Assembly: GCA_037447655.1 (NCBI GenBank)
Contig: JBBHKE010000589.1
Coordinates: forward strand, 124,001-188,000
DNA length: 64,000 nucleotides
Direction of reading: 5' to 3'
DNA from: Zygnema cylindricum
Lineage: Eukaryota; Streptophyta; Zygnematophyceae; Zygnematales; Zygnemataceae
Part shown: piece by piece, positions 35,590 through 46,196 of the stretch
Position numbering within the stretch: the first letter of the stretch is position 1
Layout of the letters: every line of letters begins with the position of its first letter
Made by a program: the position numbers and the translations under genes
Notes under the pieces: model-generated
Told to the model about the DNA's origin: nothing
The model's database searches: none
The model's input: only the letters and a program-made list of their open reading frames with translations

Positions 35590-36600
35590 ACACTGCCGCC
35601 GTCCTAAACTAGGTACATGGATCGCCGGCCGTCTATGGCTCTAGCTTCCTCTCCAATTTCTCAGTGACTACGACAAGTTTGAGAGTTGGAGAGAGAAGTT
35701 AGAGATAGACTGCCTCGACTTCTATATTTCTTTTCAGACCTAGAAAATACTAATAAAACCATTTGTTTCTACATATGTAGCGTGGACTCCCTTGAGTCCG
35801 CAGCAAAAAGAATCACTGAAAATGGTCAACTGAATTGATAGTTATGGTTGGCCAAAGTTTGCCATTTAAACAAGGTGCTCTCTGGGAGAAGCGTCTACCT
35901 ACCAGAAATATTCTAAGTCCTAAAACCCCTCTCTAAGCCCCCAAGTACTAAGGTACGAACCAATAACAAGACTGTAAAGTACATAAAGGTATAGGTACCA
36001 GTGTACCTTTTGTACGGCTATCGTACGACATGGCCAAAATGACGACAAATGCCATATCCAGATTTGTTCCTATTATCCCCGGATAAGCCACATGCCAATG
36101 TAATATTGCCACGTGTCAATTGACGTGGCGGTGATCGCAAACCGCCAAAACATACTCCGCGATCTCGGCATTTATCGCGGCGGTCAGATCTAGACCAGCA
36201 TTCAATTGTAGCCGTCGAAAATTGGTGCGCGGTATTTGTTTCGCTATCGAAACAAATGCGCGGTATCCGTTCTGTCCCATTACCGTACTCTATACAAAAC
36301 GAAACTCTATCTATGCACTAAGTATATATTTCTCGTTAAACGAATTAGTCTACGTGTAACTATTTATATAATTATCAAACCCTGTATGTTGTAGGATTCG
36401 CGTCCGTGCATGAATCGTTTCACATACGCATCGTCGGCAGTTTGCACCGTTAAATGAATTAGCCGTCATGTCACTATTTATTAATTTATCAAACCGCACA
36501 GATGTATCGTTAGTACAATGACTTAAAGGATAAGGCGACAAGTTACTTATATAATCTGTTGGACCTATGATCAAATCTGGTTAAGGTCAACAATTTTGGG
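35590..36600 (-). repeat. copia-1 type LTR, head and tail in swapped order
   Basis: On the minus strand, the LTR body and tail (TGCCGAGATCGCGGAGTATG, TTTGGCGGTTTGCG, GCGGACTCAAGGGAGTCCAC) come first. They are followed at once by the LTR head (GTATTTTCTAGGTCTG, CTTGTCGTAGTCACTGAG). In the copies at 8,603 and 40,918 the head precedes the tail. This is either two partial LTRs back to back or an assembly join near the N gap. Confidence 0.65.
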
Positions 36601-36883
36601 AAAGTGTCCTCTATTCCAGTCTACCACCTTCTGAACAACGTGGCAACCATGGTTTTCTCTAATCCTCTCTTCCTCTTTAGAGTCTAACTAAAGTAGAAAA
36701 GTGAACTATTAATTACCCCTTTTCAACAGTAAGCCAACGGAAGGTATATGAAAAAGCGCGAAGTGTCCCATGGACAACCACCATGTCCTCAATAACCTTC
36801 GCGTGGATTATGTGTTTCTCCACGGATCAAATAGGATGCTAGGTGATGTACTTTGTACAAAAATACTTTTTAAAACATATCAT
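36601..36883. other. Unassigned DNA left of copia-2
   Basis: No gene or repeat border recognised. It ends with the target-site copy ATCAT (36,879-36,883). Confidence 0.5.
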
Positions 36884-37874
36884 TGTTGTTCTACAACCAC
36901 CGTTGCAAGAGGAGAACCAACAGTAGTAGTGGAAGTAAACATTATAAACAGCAGAAACTATCAAAACACCTACTCAATTGCTAACTTTGATCCAACACAA
37001 AATATGACTCAAAAATTCGAATATGCCTCATATTTGTCACAATGATACACAACACATTCAACTGACAATTCCCAAAATTGCACTCCAAATGAACCACTAA
37101 ACCATAAGATATGATATCTAAATGTTTCCCAAAACTGCCCTTAGAATATCCTATTCCCAAAACTGGATGATCCAAATTTGACTAAGTCCAAAACTATATG
37201 CTCACAGTGAGTATCTACTGGTCTACACTAATTCGGGTGACTGTACTAAAGTACTATCCTGACTTACGACAAAGTATCTAGCATGTACTTTACTGTACCG
37301 TGAGTACCTCCAAAACCCTAATTACTTCCTTCCTCTAAATGAACAGTGTAACACTATTAATTAATTCACAAAACGTTAACTTATTGTTTTCCAAATATTT
37401 ACAGATATTGTCCGTACAATTCATGTTGCCGATGCTTAGTCAACATTAGCTGCAAAAGTCTAGATGAGTGTTGATTCGATGGTACAAACGTCCTGAGTGC
37501 GTACGGCGCACTCAGTCATTGTGGTCCCCGCTTTAATCCCGTCTGTCGAACCTGTCTCGTATCAATGATATTCTTTTGATTCCGTATGGTACACTCCCAT
37601 ATGTCCGGTTGGGTCTTCGCCAGTCAAATTCACCGAAATCGCCCGTATGATTTTTGACACGCGTATGTGGATGTCGGCGCCACTCCAGAATACCTGCATT
37701 AACTTCTCTTGCCGACACGTGTACTTGTAGAAGTACAATACACTCTATTGTACATTTGCTACTGTAACACCAATACAGGTAAGTATTACAGCTAAGGACT
37801 TTAAAAAATATTCTAAGTCTTTTAGTCTCTTCTCACAGCCCTATCTGCGGAAATAAAGATTTCAAACTTCAACA
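36884..37874 (-). repeat. copia-2 3' LTR
   Basis: 991 bp, + strand from TGTTGTTCTACAACC to CAAACTTCAACA. On the element strand a purine tract (AAGATTTAGGGTAG) precedes it. Confidence 0.93.
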
Positions 37875-40800
37875 CTACCCTAAATCTTTAGACTAGTTAC
37901 TCATTTAGTCCAATAGCCTTTGTGCAAAACTGCAACTTAGGAGCAGGAAGGGCTTTTGTTAACATATCAGTCACCATATTCTCATCTGATAAATAACACA
38001 ATTTAATGACTTTTGCAAGTACTTTTTCTCTAATAAAGTGAAGTCTAACATCCACGTGTTTGCTCTTAAAGTGATGGCGTGGGTTAGAGGCAATTGCAGT
38101 GGTTGCCTGGTTGTCACACCAGATACCTTGAGGACCTGTTTGCATATACCTAAGCTCTTGTAAAATGGACTTAACCCATAGGTGCTCTTTGAGGGCGGAA
38201 GCTACTGCCATATATTCTGACTCCATTGTGGATTGAGCAGTAAACTTTTGTAATTTGCTACTCTAGCAGCAAGTTCCATCTCCAATCTTCAAAACAAAGC
38301 ACGTTGTAGATTTTCGGCTTCGCATGTCTCCATCGCTAGCATCGCTCCATGTTTGTATTTTCACCTCTCCTCCTCTGAGTACAAGCTTAAGATTTCGAGT
38401 ACCTGCAAGAAATCTCAGCACCTTTTTTGTTGCTTTCCCAGTCGGCCTTTTCAGGATTGTGCAGACTTCTACTCAAGACTCCCACAACTGTTGTAATATC
38501 GATTCTCGTACAGTTCATAAAATATATAAGACTTCCAACTACCTGTCTATATGGATTTGAAACCATAAACTCTTCCTCCCCTGTCTTTAGACTCTCACAA
38601 ACCATTATGCCTGAGTCTGAATCAATTCTTTCTAGTTATTGCCTGAATTCTATGGGAGTTACAAATCCTTTTACATCTTTCATTTCAAATCTTTCCAGCG
38701 TGTTACCTATTGCTTCTTTCTAAGTCAACATAATCAACCTTTTGTTTCTGTCTCTTTCTACCTGTATATGTAAGATAAAGTTTGCCTCTCCTAGGTCCTT
38801 CATCTTAAACCTAGACCTTAAAGCCGCTTTAATGTGGTTTATTTTATCCATTAACTTACGTATTAATAATAGATCATCCACGTATAAAGAAATGTAAATT
38901 ATCCCATCCTCTCCTTATAGAACATATACAGAATCATCTTAGCGAATTCTCTTAGAACCTAGCCTAGTCAAAAACTCATCTAAGTTCAAATTCCATTGAC
39001 GCGGGGCTTGTTCTAAGCCATACAGAGATTTCATCAACTTACACACTAATTCTTCCTTTCCCTTTTCTACATACATTTCAGGTTGCTTTATATAAATGGT
39101 TTCTTCTAGCTCTCCATGCAAAAAGGTCGTTTTAACAACCATTTGATGTATTTCCATATTCTCTATAACCGCTAGACATAGCGAAATTCTGACAGTGGGA
39201 AATTTGACAAGTGGAGAGAAGGTTTCTTCAAAGTCAATACCTTGTTTTTGATTTTTCCCTTTGGTCACTAGTCTCGCCTTATACCTTTCAATGGTGTTGC
39301 CCGAGTTCAGCTTCACCTTGAATACCCATATGTTGCCGATAGCTTTTCTGCCCGGAGGAAGATCCACAAACTCAAATGTCTGTGCCTCCATAATATATTT
39401 CATTCCATTGTTTGCCGCATCAAATCCACTGATAACTCTCAAGTGATGAAAAGGCCTTCTAAATCGTTAAAGGCTCCTCTGTATGTGCAGAAAAAGCAAA
39501 GTGAGAGTTTGCTTGCAGACGGCTGTTAGATCTCTTTCCCCCCGAAAATTTTGAGGTTGAAATCGTTGGCAGCCTCTGACTTTTCTGCTTGTTTGAACTG
39601 TAACTTGAGCTGGTATTGACTGTGCAGCAGTTCTTTCCGCGTAGGTTGTAACTTTTGGTGAAGCGTCCTGTGAAGGCACCAGAGGAACTGAAGGATGAGG
39701 TGTTTCACTTGATGGTGGAAAGTAGATCCGCTGCGTATGGTGAAAAATAACATATTCATGTTTTTCCTTTGCCGGTTGATCTGGCACTTTAAATAAGTCA
39801 ACCGACTCTTGTTCATCTTTAATCTAGATATTCCTAGAGATAATCACTTTCGATTTCTCAAATACAAAAACTCTATACCCTTTTGCATTATCATCATACC
39901 CCATGAAAGTCCCAGGTAAGCCTTTAGCCTCCATTTTCCATCTATCATGTGAAGTGTCAATAATAAAGCACTTGCTGCCAAGGATCTTAAAGCGACTAAC
40001 ATCAGGTTTTTCTCTTGTCCAAAGTTCATAAGGTGTAGTGCTAATTGATCTAGAAGCAATTTTATTCTTAATATAAATAGCACAATTAAATACTTCAGCT
40101 CGGAATTTCAAATCTATCCCTTTATCTGCAAGCATGGACCGAACACTCTCTGTCAATGTCCTATTTAATCTTTCAAAAAAACCATTCTGTTCTAGTGTAT
40201 AGGGAACTGTAAAATTGTCACTGATACCTTCCTAAAGAAGAAACTCTTCGAGTTCCTTTGATGTGTATTCTCCCCCATTGTCCGATCTCAGCGCCAAGAT
40301 TTGAACTCCATGAAGCTTTTCCGCCCACCCTTTGTAGTGTTTGAAGTGAGTAAACACTTCACTTTTATGTTGCATGAAGTAAACTTTGGTGTACTTTGAG
40401 TAGTCATCTAAGAATGTAACCATATAGTGGACGCCTCCAGCTGAAGCCACTTGTGAATGATCGAGAAAATCAGAATGTACTACCTGCAATTTTTTCTCCG
40501 ATCTGTGGTCTGTTTCCTGTTGAAATGGCAATCTAAAGATCTTGCCAAGTGAACAACCATCACATGATTTTACAATATGAGAGGTGAGAGAAACTCCATC
40601 AACTTTTCCCGAATTCACCATTTTCTTTAGAATATCATAATCATATGTCTTAATCTTTTATGCCACAACTTATTATCACATTGGACATTGGAGTAGAGAA
40701 CATCATTTTCTTTATATTCAGCCAATATCCATTTGGTACATTTTGCTAGCTAGTTCCTGTTATTGCTACTTTCCCTTTCTTGTTGACAACCTGTCTACCT

Positions 40801-40917
40801 CCTTTCACAATGACTTCAAAGCCTTTGCTCTCCACTAAGGATGTAGAATAAAGATTCATCTTAAAGTCTGGAACATACAAAACATTGTGAAGGGGTTCTC
40901 TCTACCGACTTTCCCCC
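37875..40917 (-). pseudogene. copia-2 pol (no gag/protease)
   Basis: Minus strand. GAG-pre-integrase/integrase: SCDGCSLGKIFRLPFQQE (about 40,540-40,590), FLDDYSKYTKVYFMQHKSEV (about 40,370-40,430), LRSDNGGEYTSKELEEFL (about 40,232-40,290), then MTESVRSMLADKGIDLKFRA (40,100-40,156). RT: FVDLPPGRKAIGNIWVFKVK (about 39,310-39,375), ETFSPLVKFPTVRISL, LYGLEQAPRQWN, then LYVDDLLLI (about 38,865-38,893). RNase H: SEYMAVASALKEHLWVKSIL (about 38,165-38,225) and KHVDVRLHFIREKV. Frames are broken at about 38,940, 39,460, 39,820, 40,160 and 40,230. Confidence 0.88.
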
Positions 40918-42140
40918 TGTTGATATTTATGTATTTTCTAGGTCTGTTTTGGGATAGAAAAGTAGCAGAGGCAGTCTGCCTCTAACCTCCTTCTCCAAGC
41001 CCCCACACTTGTTGTAGTCACTAAAGGTTGGAGAGGGAGCTAGAGCCATGGTTGCCTAAGCTCTTCAGATAGACAGGAGTAGATAATATGTATATTTACT
41101 AAAAAGGTATTTGACGGACCCAAGAAATGAACCTGGTACCTACCGTCCGTCAAACATCCCGTAGCCGTTAGCTTTGTCCATTTAGTCTAGGACTATTGCT
41201 AAATTATATAGGGTTTGAAAGTTATATAAACAATTACAAGTAGGGTTTTCCATTTAACTGGATTACGGTGTATTGGGCATAGAAACAGTTGTACTTTTAG
41301 AACCGGACGAAATAAATAGTACGGACATTTAATTCTACGGTCCGTTTTAAATAGCGATGTAAATTGGACGGCCGTGGTTAGCGCCGATATCGCGGAAAGG
41401 AAAATTTGGCGGTTTGCGGACTCCGCCACTCCGGATGACACATGGCAACAACGTACGAGATTACGGAATTTCCGGAACGGCAGAAAATAATTCCGTAAGT
41501 GACAAATGTCGCACTATGGCGACCTCATACAATGTACGTACAGAAAGTACTCCGGCACTTGTACTTTCTTGTACGGTACCATTTTTTTGACGCGACATGA
41601 CTTGGCGCCACGTGGAGAGATAAGATTTGGAGGCAGAAATTCCAGAGATTATAAGAGCGAATCCGGATAGGACATGTGTTGACCATTTAGATATGTTGTA
41701 CGATGACTGTACAAAAAGGACACCGGCATCTGTACCTTTATGTGCTATACAGTAATGCGATTGGTCCTTACCTTAGTACTAGAGGGTTTAGAGAGGGGTT
41801 TAGGACTTAGAATATTTCTGGTAGGTAGTTGCCTCTCCCAGAGAGCACCTTGTATAAATGGCAAACTTTGGCCAACGATAACTATCAATTCAGTTGACCA
41901 TTTTCAGTGATTCTTCTTACTGCGGACTCAAGGGAGTCCACGCTACACAGGGGTGTAGCCGGTCAGATTATTTGCCTACCAGGGTGGCTGCATTTCTAGG
42001 GGAAAGTCAAAGTGGGTGAATGTGTCCAAAACTCATATTCTAAGTTTGCATTCTGTGGTGAAATTGAGCACACAGAAAGTCTTATTTCACAGGGGTGAAG
42101 CTCGAATGGGGTTGTGATTGTCAAAGGGTCAATCATTTGG
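40918..42140 (+). repeat. copia-1 type LTR plus leader inside copia-2
   Basis: Begins TGTTGATATTTATGTATTTT. It shares ordered blocks with 8,603-9,560 (GGCAGTCTGCCTCTAACCTC, ACTTGTTGTAGTCACTAAAGG, GAGAGGGGTTTAGGACTTAG, TTGTATAAATGGCAAA, GTCAGATTATTTGC) and continues into leader sequence (AAAGTGGGT). Its orientation is opposite to its host element. Two copies of AATCATTTGGGTTTGTATA flank an ATA-rich stretch at 42,134-42,204. Confidence 0.8.
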
Positions 42141-42206
42141 GTTTGTATAATAATATGGTTATATAATAATATATAATAATATAATAATCATTTGGGTTTG
42201 TATACC

Positions 42207-43196
42207 TGTTAATCTACAACCACCGTTGCCGGAAGACAACCAGAAGTAGTAGTGGAAGTAGACATTATAAACAGCAGAAACTATCAAAACACCTACTCAA
42301 TTGCTAACTTTGATCCAACACAAAATATGACTCAAAAATTCGAATATGCCTCATATTTGTCACAATGATACACAACACATTCAACTGACAATTCCCAAAA
42401 TTGCACTCCAAATGAACCACTAAACCATAAGATATGATATCTAAATGTTTCCCAAAACTGCCCTTAGAATATCCTATTCCAAAACTGGATGATCCAAATT
42501 TGACTAAGTCCAAAACTATATGCTCACAGTGAGTATCTACTGGTCTACACTAATTCGGGTGACTGTACTAAAGTACTATCCTGACTTACGACAAAGTATC
42601 TAGCATGTACTTTACTGTACCGTGAGTACCTCCAAAACCCTAATTACTTCCTTCCTCTAAATGAACAGTGTAACACTATTAATTAATTCACAAAACGTTA
42701 ACTTATTGTTTTCCAAATATTTACAGATATTGTCCGTACAATTCATGTTGCCGATGCTTAGTCAACATTAGCTGCAAAAGTCTAGATGAGTGTTGATTCG
42801 ATGGTACAAACGTCCTGAGTGCGTACGGCGCACTCAGTCATTGTGGTCCCCGCTTTAATCCCGTCTGTCGAACCTGTCTCGTATCAATGATATTCTTTTG
42901 ATTCCGTATGGTACACTCCCATATGTCCGGTTGGGTCTTCGCCAGTCAAATTCACCGAAATCGCCCGTATGATTTTTGACACGCGTATGTGGATGTCGGC
43001 GCCACTCCAGAATACCTGCATTAACTTCTCTTGCCGACACGTGTACTTGTAGAAGTACAATACACTCTATTGTACATTTGCTACTGTAACACCAATACAG
43101 GTAAGTATTACAGCTAAGGACTTTAAAAAATATTCTAAGTCTTTTAGTCTCTTCTCACAGCCCTATCTGCGGAAATAAAGATTTCAAACTTCAACA
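42207..43196 (-). repeat. copia-2 5' LTR
   Basis: 990 bp, near-identical to 36,884-37,874. Differences cluster in its first 57 + strand bases (the U5 end). Confidence 0.93.
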
Positions 43197-43201
43197 ATCA
43201 T

Positions 43202-43607
43202 TATATAGAATACCGGAGCAGTTGATGCAAAAATCTTTAAGAAACGTACGCTCACCAAAACCAGACTCGACTGACAACTTCATATGTTTTATTTTGTAGA
43301 ATTTCAATACGTTAGACTCGTCTTTTGACAACCTATTACGTGATTGCGTGCGTTAATCTTTCGTTGTTAATAGGAGTTTCTACCGTTTCTCTACGTCTCA
43401 TATCAACTTATTGCCAACGTATTTCCACCTCTTTTTCGTGTTCCCATTTTTTAACTCTTATTAGAAAGAGCACATTGACAAATGATGGTAGTAGCTCCCG
43501 AGTCAGACAACCTAGTATTGTGCAAACGATATTTGTAAATATGTTTTTTGGTGTGGCATAATCTCATGCTCTACGAGGACATGTTGTACATTCTTCGTGT
43601 GTTTTGC
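43202..43607. other. Unassigned DNA right of copia-2
   Basis: Nothing gene-like recognised. Confidence 0.4.
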
Positions 43608-44716
43608 TAGTGTTGTGCATCGATAACCATTTGTCGATAACCGATATGCCCCTTTTTCTGGCCTACTGATAATTGATGTATTGGCAAGATATATCGGTAC
43701 CGGTGTTATCGCGATAATTCCAATATTATCGGTTTTTTATCGCGGCAACACTTGTTCGATAACTATCAATGATAATTGCACATTACATATCGTACAGTTG
43801 CACGTTTTATTCCGTTACAATGAACTTCCATTCTTCCGTTATACGAAGTACGGAACACGTTGTCATACGTGCCATGCCATGATATATACAGTGAAAATAT
43901 ACTACCTTATGACGTATTATTATATGGCGTTCATGTTTTTTGGTTGTGTGGGTGTTTCGGGTTAACCGATATGGTTTTATTGGCTAACATGGTCAATATA
44001 TTTAATATATACGATTAACAATGTTGTCGTTGATGAAAACGATTTATTATTACGATATCGATAATGTTATCGCGATAAACCGATAAAATCATTTTTTTCA
44101 CGATAACATTGTTATCGATACGTCAATATATTGATTACAGCCAAACCACATATCGGTTATCCGGAAAGGCCACGAACACGCAAAAAAACGCGCTATATAT
44201 AATAATAATAAAATCGGTTTTTTACGCGATAAACGATAATCATCGACGATAATTGTACTTTCATTGTACGGTTTATTCCACTAAACTCGCCTCTCGTGAA
44301 ACGAGCTAAGAGATTGTCAATGTGGCATGCCAATTTAACACGCATATAATTCATAGTATTTTATAGAGTACTCTTATATAGCGTACTACATTTTTTCCAA
44401 TTATTGCCGACGAGGAATTTGTTAGTCTCGGAGCGATATATCGTGACCCCTCACCGTTTGATAACGGATAGCTATTCGTTTAAGTTTTATCGTGATAAGT
44501 TTTGACCCGATACACAACACTAATATTTTTGTTCCACTTATCCACGATAAAGAATTTGTTGGGCTGGGAGCGATATATCTAGACCCTACACCGCTCGATA
44601 TCCGAAAACTATTGGTATTGGCAAAAACCACAATGAAAAAAAAAAAAGGGAAAAAACAAAAAAAAAGGATAAAAGGGACGTAGTGGTTATCCAAAACCTT
44701 ACCGATACACAACACT
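43608..44716. mobile_element. Large hAT-type MITE with duplicated right end
   Basis: Left end TAGTGTTGTGCATCGATAACC; right-end motifs GATACACAACACTA (to 44,522) and ACCGATACACAACACT (to 44,716). The interior is rich in CGATAA/TTATCG words. The two right ends follow related sequence (GAATTTGTTAGTCTCGGAGC near 44,415 and GAATTTGTTGGGCTGGGAGC near 44,551), so the end was duplicated. No matching 8-bp flanks were found. Confidence 0.65.
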
Positions 44717-44736
44717 CGGGAAAATACAGTATAGAC

Positions 44737-45302
44737 AAGAGGTCGCAAAAGTCAAAATTTTACATAACCAAAACTGGCCGTTTGTTTTTCAAAATCTGAG
44801 TAACCGACGCCCGACCCGGGTTATGTCACGCTCCAAAATTGTTAACCGTTAACTGACCAGCGTTTAAGAAAATAAAAGTTAACCGAAACTCGATTTCTCG
44901 CGACTAATTGTACCCGCCCGTAACCGAAAAAGTACAAAAAAAAATCTTAGTTTTTCACGACGTATGCATAATCCAATAATAACGATTTGTGGGTACTCTA
45001 AGATTTAGGAAATGAAGTGTTACTACAGTGTCAGATTTGCGACGCTAATCATGATGTCACGTACTTCCACGATACCAAAGAGTACAAAGTACAATATTGT
45101 TGGATTGTATGGACAGTACAAAATTTTCTTTTTTTTTCGTTTTTTGATTGACCGACCGTAACCTACTTTTTTTTTTTTCTGGTGAATCAACCGACCGCGA
45201 CCGCCCGGCCCCCAAAATTTGGCAACCTAATCCGTTCCGGATCCGGCGCGGGCGGTCGGTTAACGGTCGGTCACGGTTTCGGTTGACCGTTTGCGACCTC
45301 TG
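44737..45302 (-). mobile_element. Non-autonomous hAT derivative, 566 bp
   Basis: Reverse-complemented, it starts CAGAGGTCGCAAACGGTCAA and ends TTTTGACTTTTGCGACCTCT. It is flanked by GTATAGAC (44,729-44,736) and GTACAAAC (45,303-45,310), six of eight bases equal. It is colinear with both end regions of the 1,022-4,995 element but lacks everything between that element's internal direct repeats. Confidence 0.85.
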
Positions 45303-45547
45303 GTACAAACAGATCATAGTTCAAAAGTAGGTGACCGTACGCCCATACAATATGCCTATTGTATGCAAAACATACAATATGGCCTTAAGACCCATATTGT
45401 ATTGGTCGCAAAATGAAATAAAATAGTAACAGGGTTGAGTTGCACATGGATCGATAGAGAATTAAACGTCATGTCTAAATTTGAAAAAAAAAATCGGACA
45501 AAAAAATATTTTTCTGTGAGTTTTGAGTAACTTTTTATTTAAACCAT
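45303..45547. other. Unassigned DNA with small hairpins
   Basis: ATACAATATGG...CCCATATTGTAT (about 45,372-45,402) forms an inverted repeat. No gene. Confidence 0.4.
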
Positions 45548-45716
45548 CAGATTCAGACGATCTGACGGTCTTTAATGAAAGAAACGATCTAAGAAGATCA
45601 CATGAAAAGCCCATAACACAAATTTCGATAGGACTATCGTCAGATTCGGACGATCGGACGGTCGCTGATGAAAGTAGTGATCTAAGAAGATCACATGGAA
45701 AGCCGTAACACAACTT
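45548..45716 (+). repeat. Two-copy tandem repeat, ~101-bp period
   Basis: CAGATTCAGACGATCTGACG...GATCTAAGAAGATCACATG occurs at 45,548-45,620 and again as CAGATTCGGACGATCGGACG...at 45,649-45,715. Both copies are open in one frame (SDSDDLTV...LRRSHEKP, SDSDDRTV...LRRSHGKP), but without start context or homology I do not call a gene. Confidence 0.75.
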
Positions 45717-46113
45717 ACGCTAAAGGCGGCCTACAAAAGGCCTACCAAAAAACGCCTACTTTTAAACTATGAAACAGATTGCAACTTTTTGGCCCCGCAG
45801 CTACGTCGCCCGTATTATCCGCGCGACCGCTCGTTTAGGTTTTATTTTTTCTGTTTTTGTTTTTTTTTATTAAAAAAACAACCCTAAACACAAAACCCTG
45901 TTTCTCGTACCCGATCCCAAGAGGTGCCGAAGGTCGGCGCGAGGTGCCGAAGGTCCCACACTTGTATGGGGGCTTGTTCGATAGTCGATACCCATACTGT
46001 ACCGTAGTTCCCACCAGCTGTACTGTACCTATGCAGCCGCAAGGAATTAAGCGCACGTAATTTTCGCACTGTGTGCTGATTTCATGTGATAGATTTTGGC
46101 ACGGAACACTGTC

Positions 46114-46191
46114 ATGGATGCCGTTCTAAAACTTTTAACCCTAAATCATCGACCGAGTTCTGCTTTTGTCGTTGACTTTCATTTAACTTAG
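46114..46191 (+). CDS. Upstream ORF in the CEBPZ leader (25 codons)
   Basis: ATG GAT GCC ... TAG ends six bases before the main ATG at 46,197. If transcription starts upstream of 46,114 it could reduce main-frame initiation. The transcript start is unknown, so its presence in mRNA is an inference. Confidence 0.35.
   Translation: MDAVLKLLTLNHRPSSAFVVDFHLT
46137..46145 (+). promoter_or_regulatory. telo-box (AACCCTAAA)
   Basis: AACCCTAAA lies 52 bp before the main ATG. Telo-boxes are frequent in plant promoters and leaders of ribosomal-protein and ribosome-biogenesis genes, which fits the gene that follows. No TATA box is evident upstream. Confidence 0.5.
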
Positions 46192-46196
46192 ACGCC

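Larger units (their letters stand above)
28195..35590 (-). mobile_element. Decayed copia element (copia-3), internally duplicated
   Basis: A minus-strand Ty1/copia element sitting in the GLG1 intron: 3' LTR at 28,195, then RNase H, RT, integrase and GAG-pre-integrase going right. The span 27,996-34,322 exists as two tandem copies, so the LTR and 3' pol occur twice. gag and its own 5' LTR are missing. Near 35,590 it abuts a copy of the copia-1 type LTR, and a 10-N gap lies at 35,429. Confidence 0.8.
36884..43196 (-). mobile_element. Young chimeric copia element (copia-2) with perfect TSD
   Basis: 6,313 bp flanked by ATCAT (36,879-36,883 and 43,197-43,201). The LTRs at 36,884-37,874 and 42,207-43,196 are identical over about 930 bp except for one base-pair indel. 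On the minus strand the order is 5' LTR, a foreign copia-1 type LTR plus leader in opposite orientation (42,140-40,918), then pol from GAG-pre-integrase to RNase H, then 3' LTR. gag and protease are absent and pol is broken. It is therefore non-autonomous and would need proteins from a relative. Confidence 0.92.
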
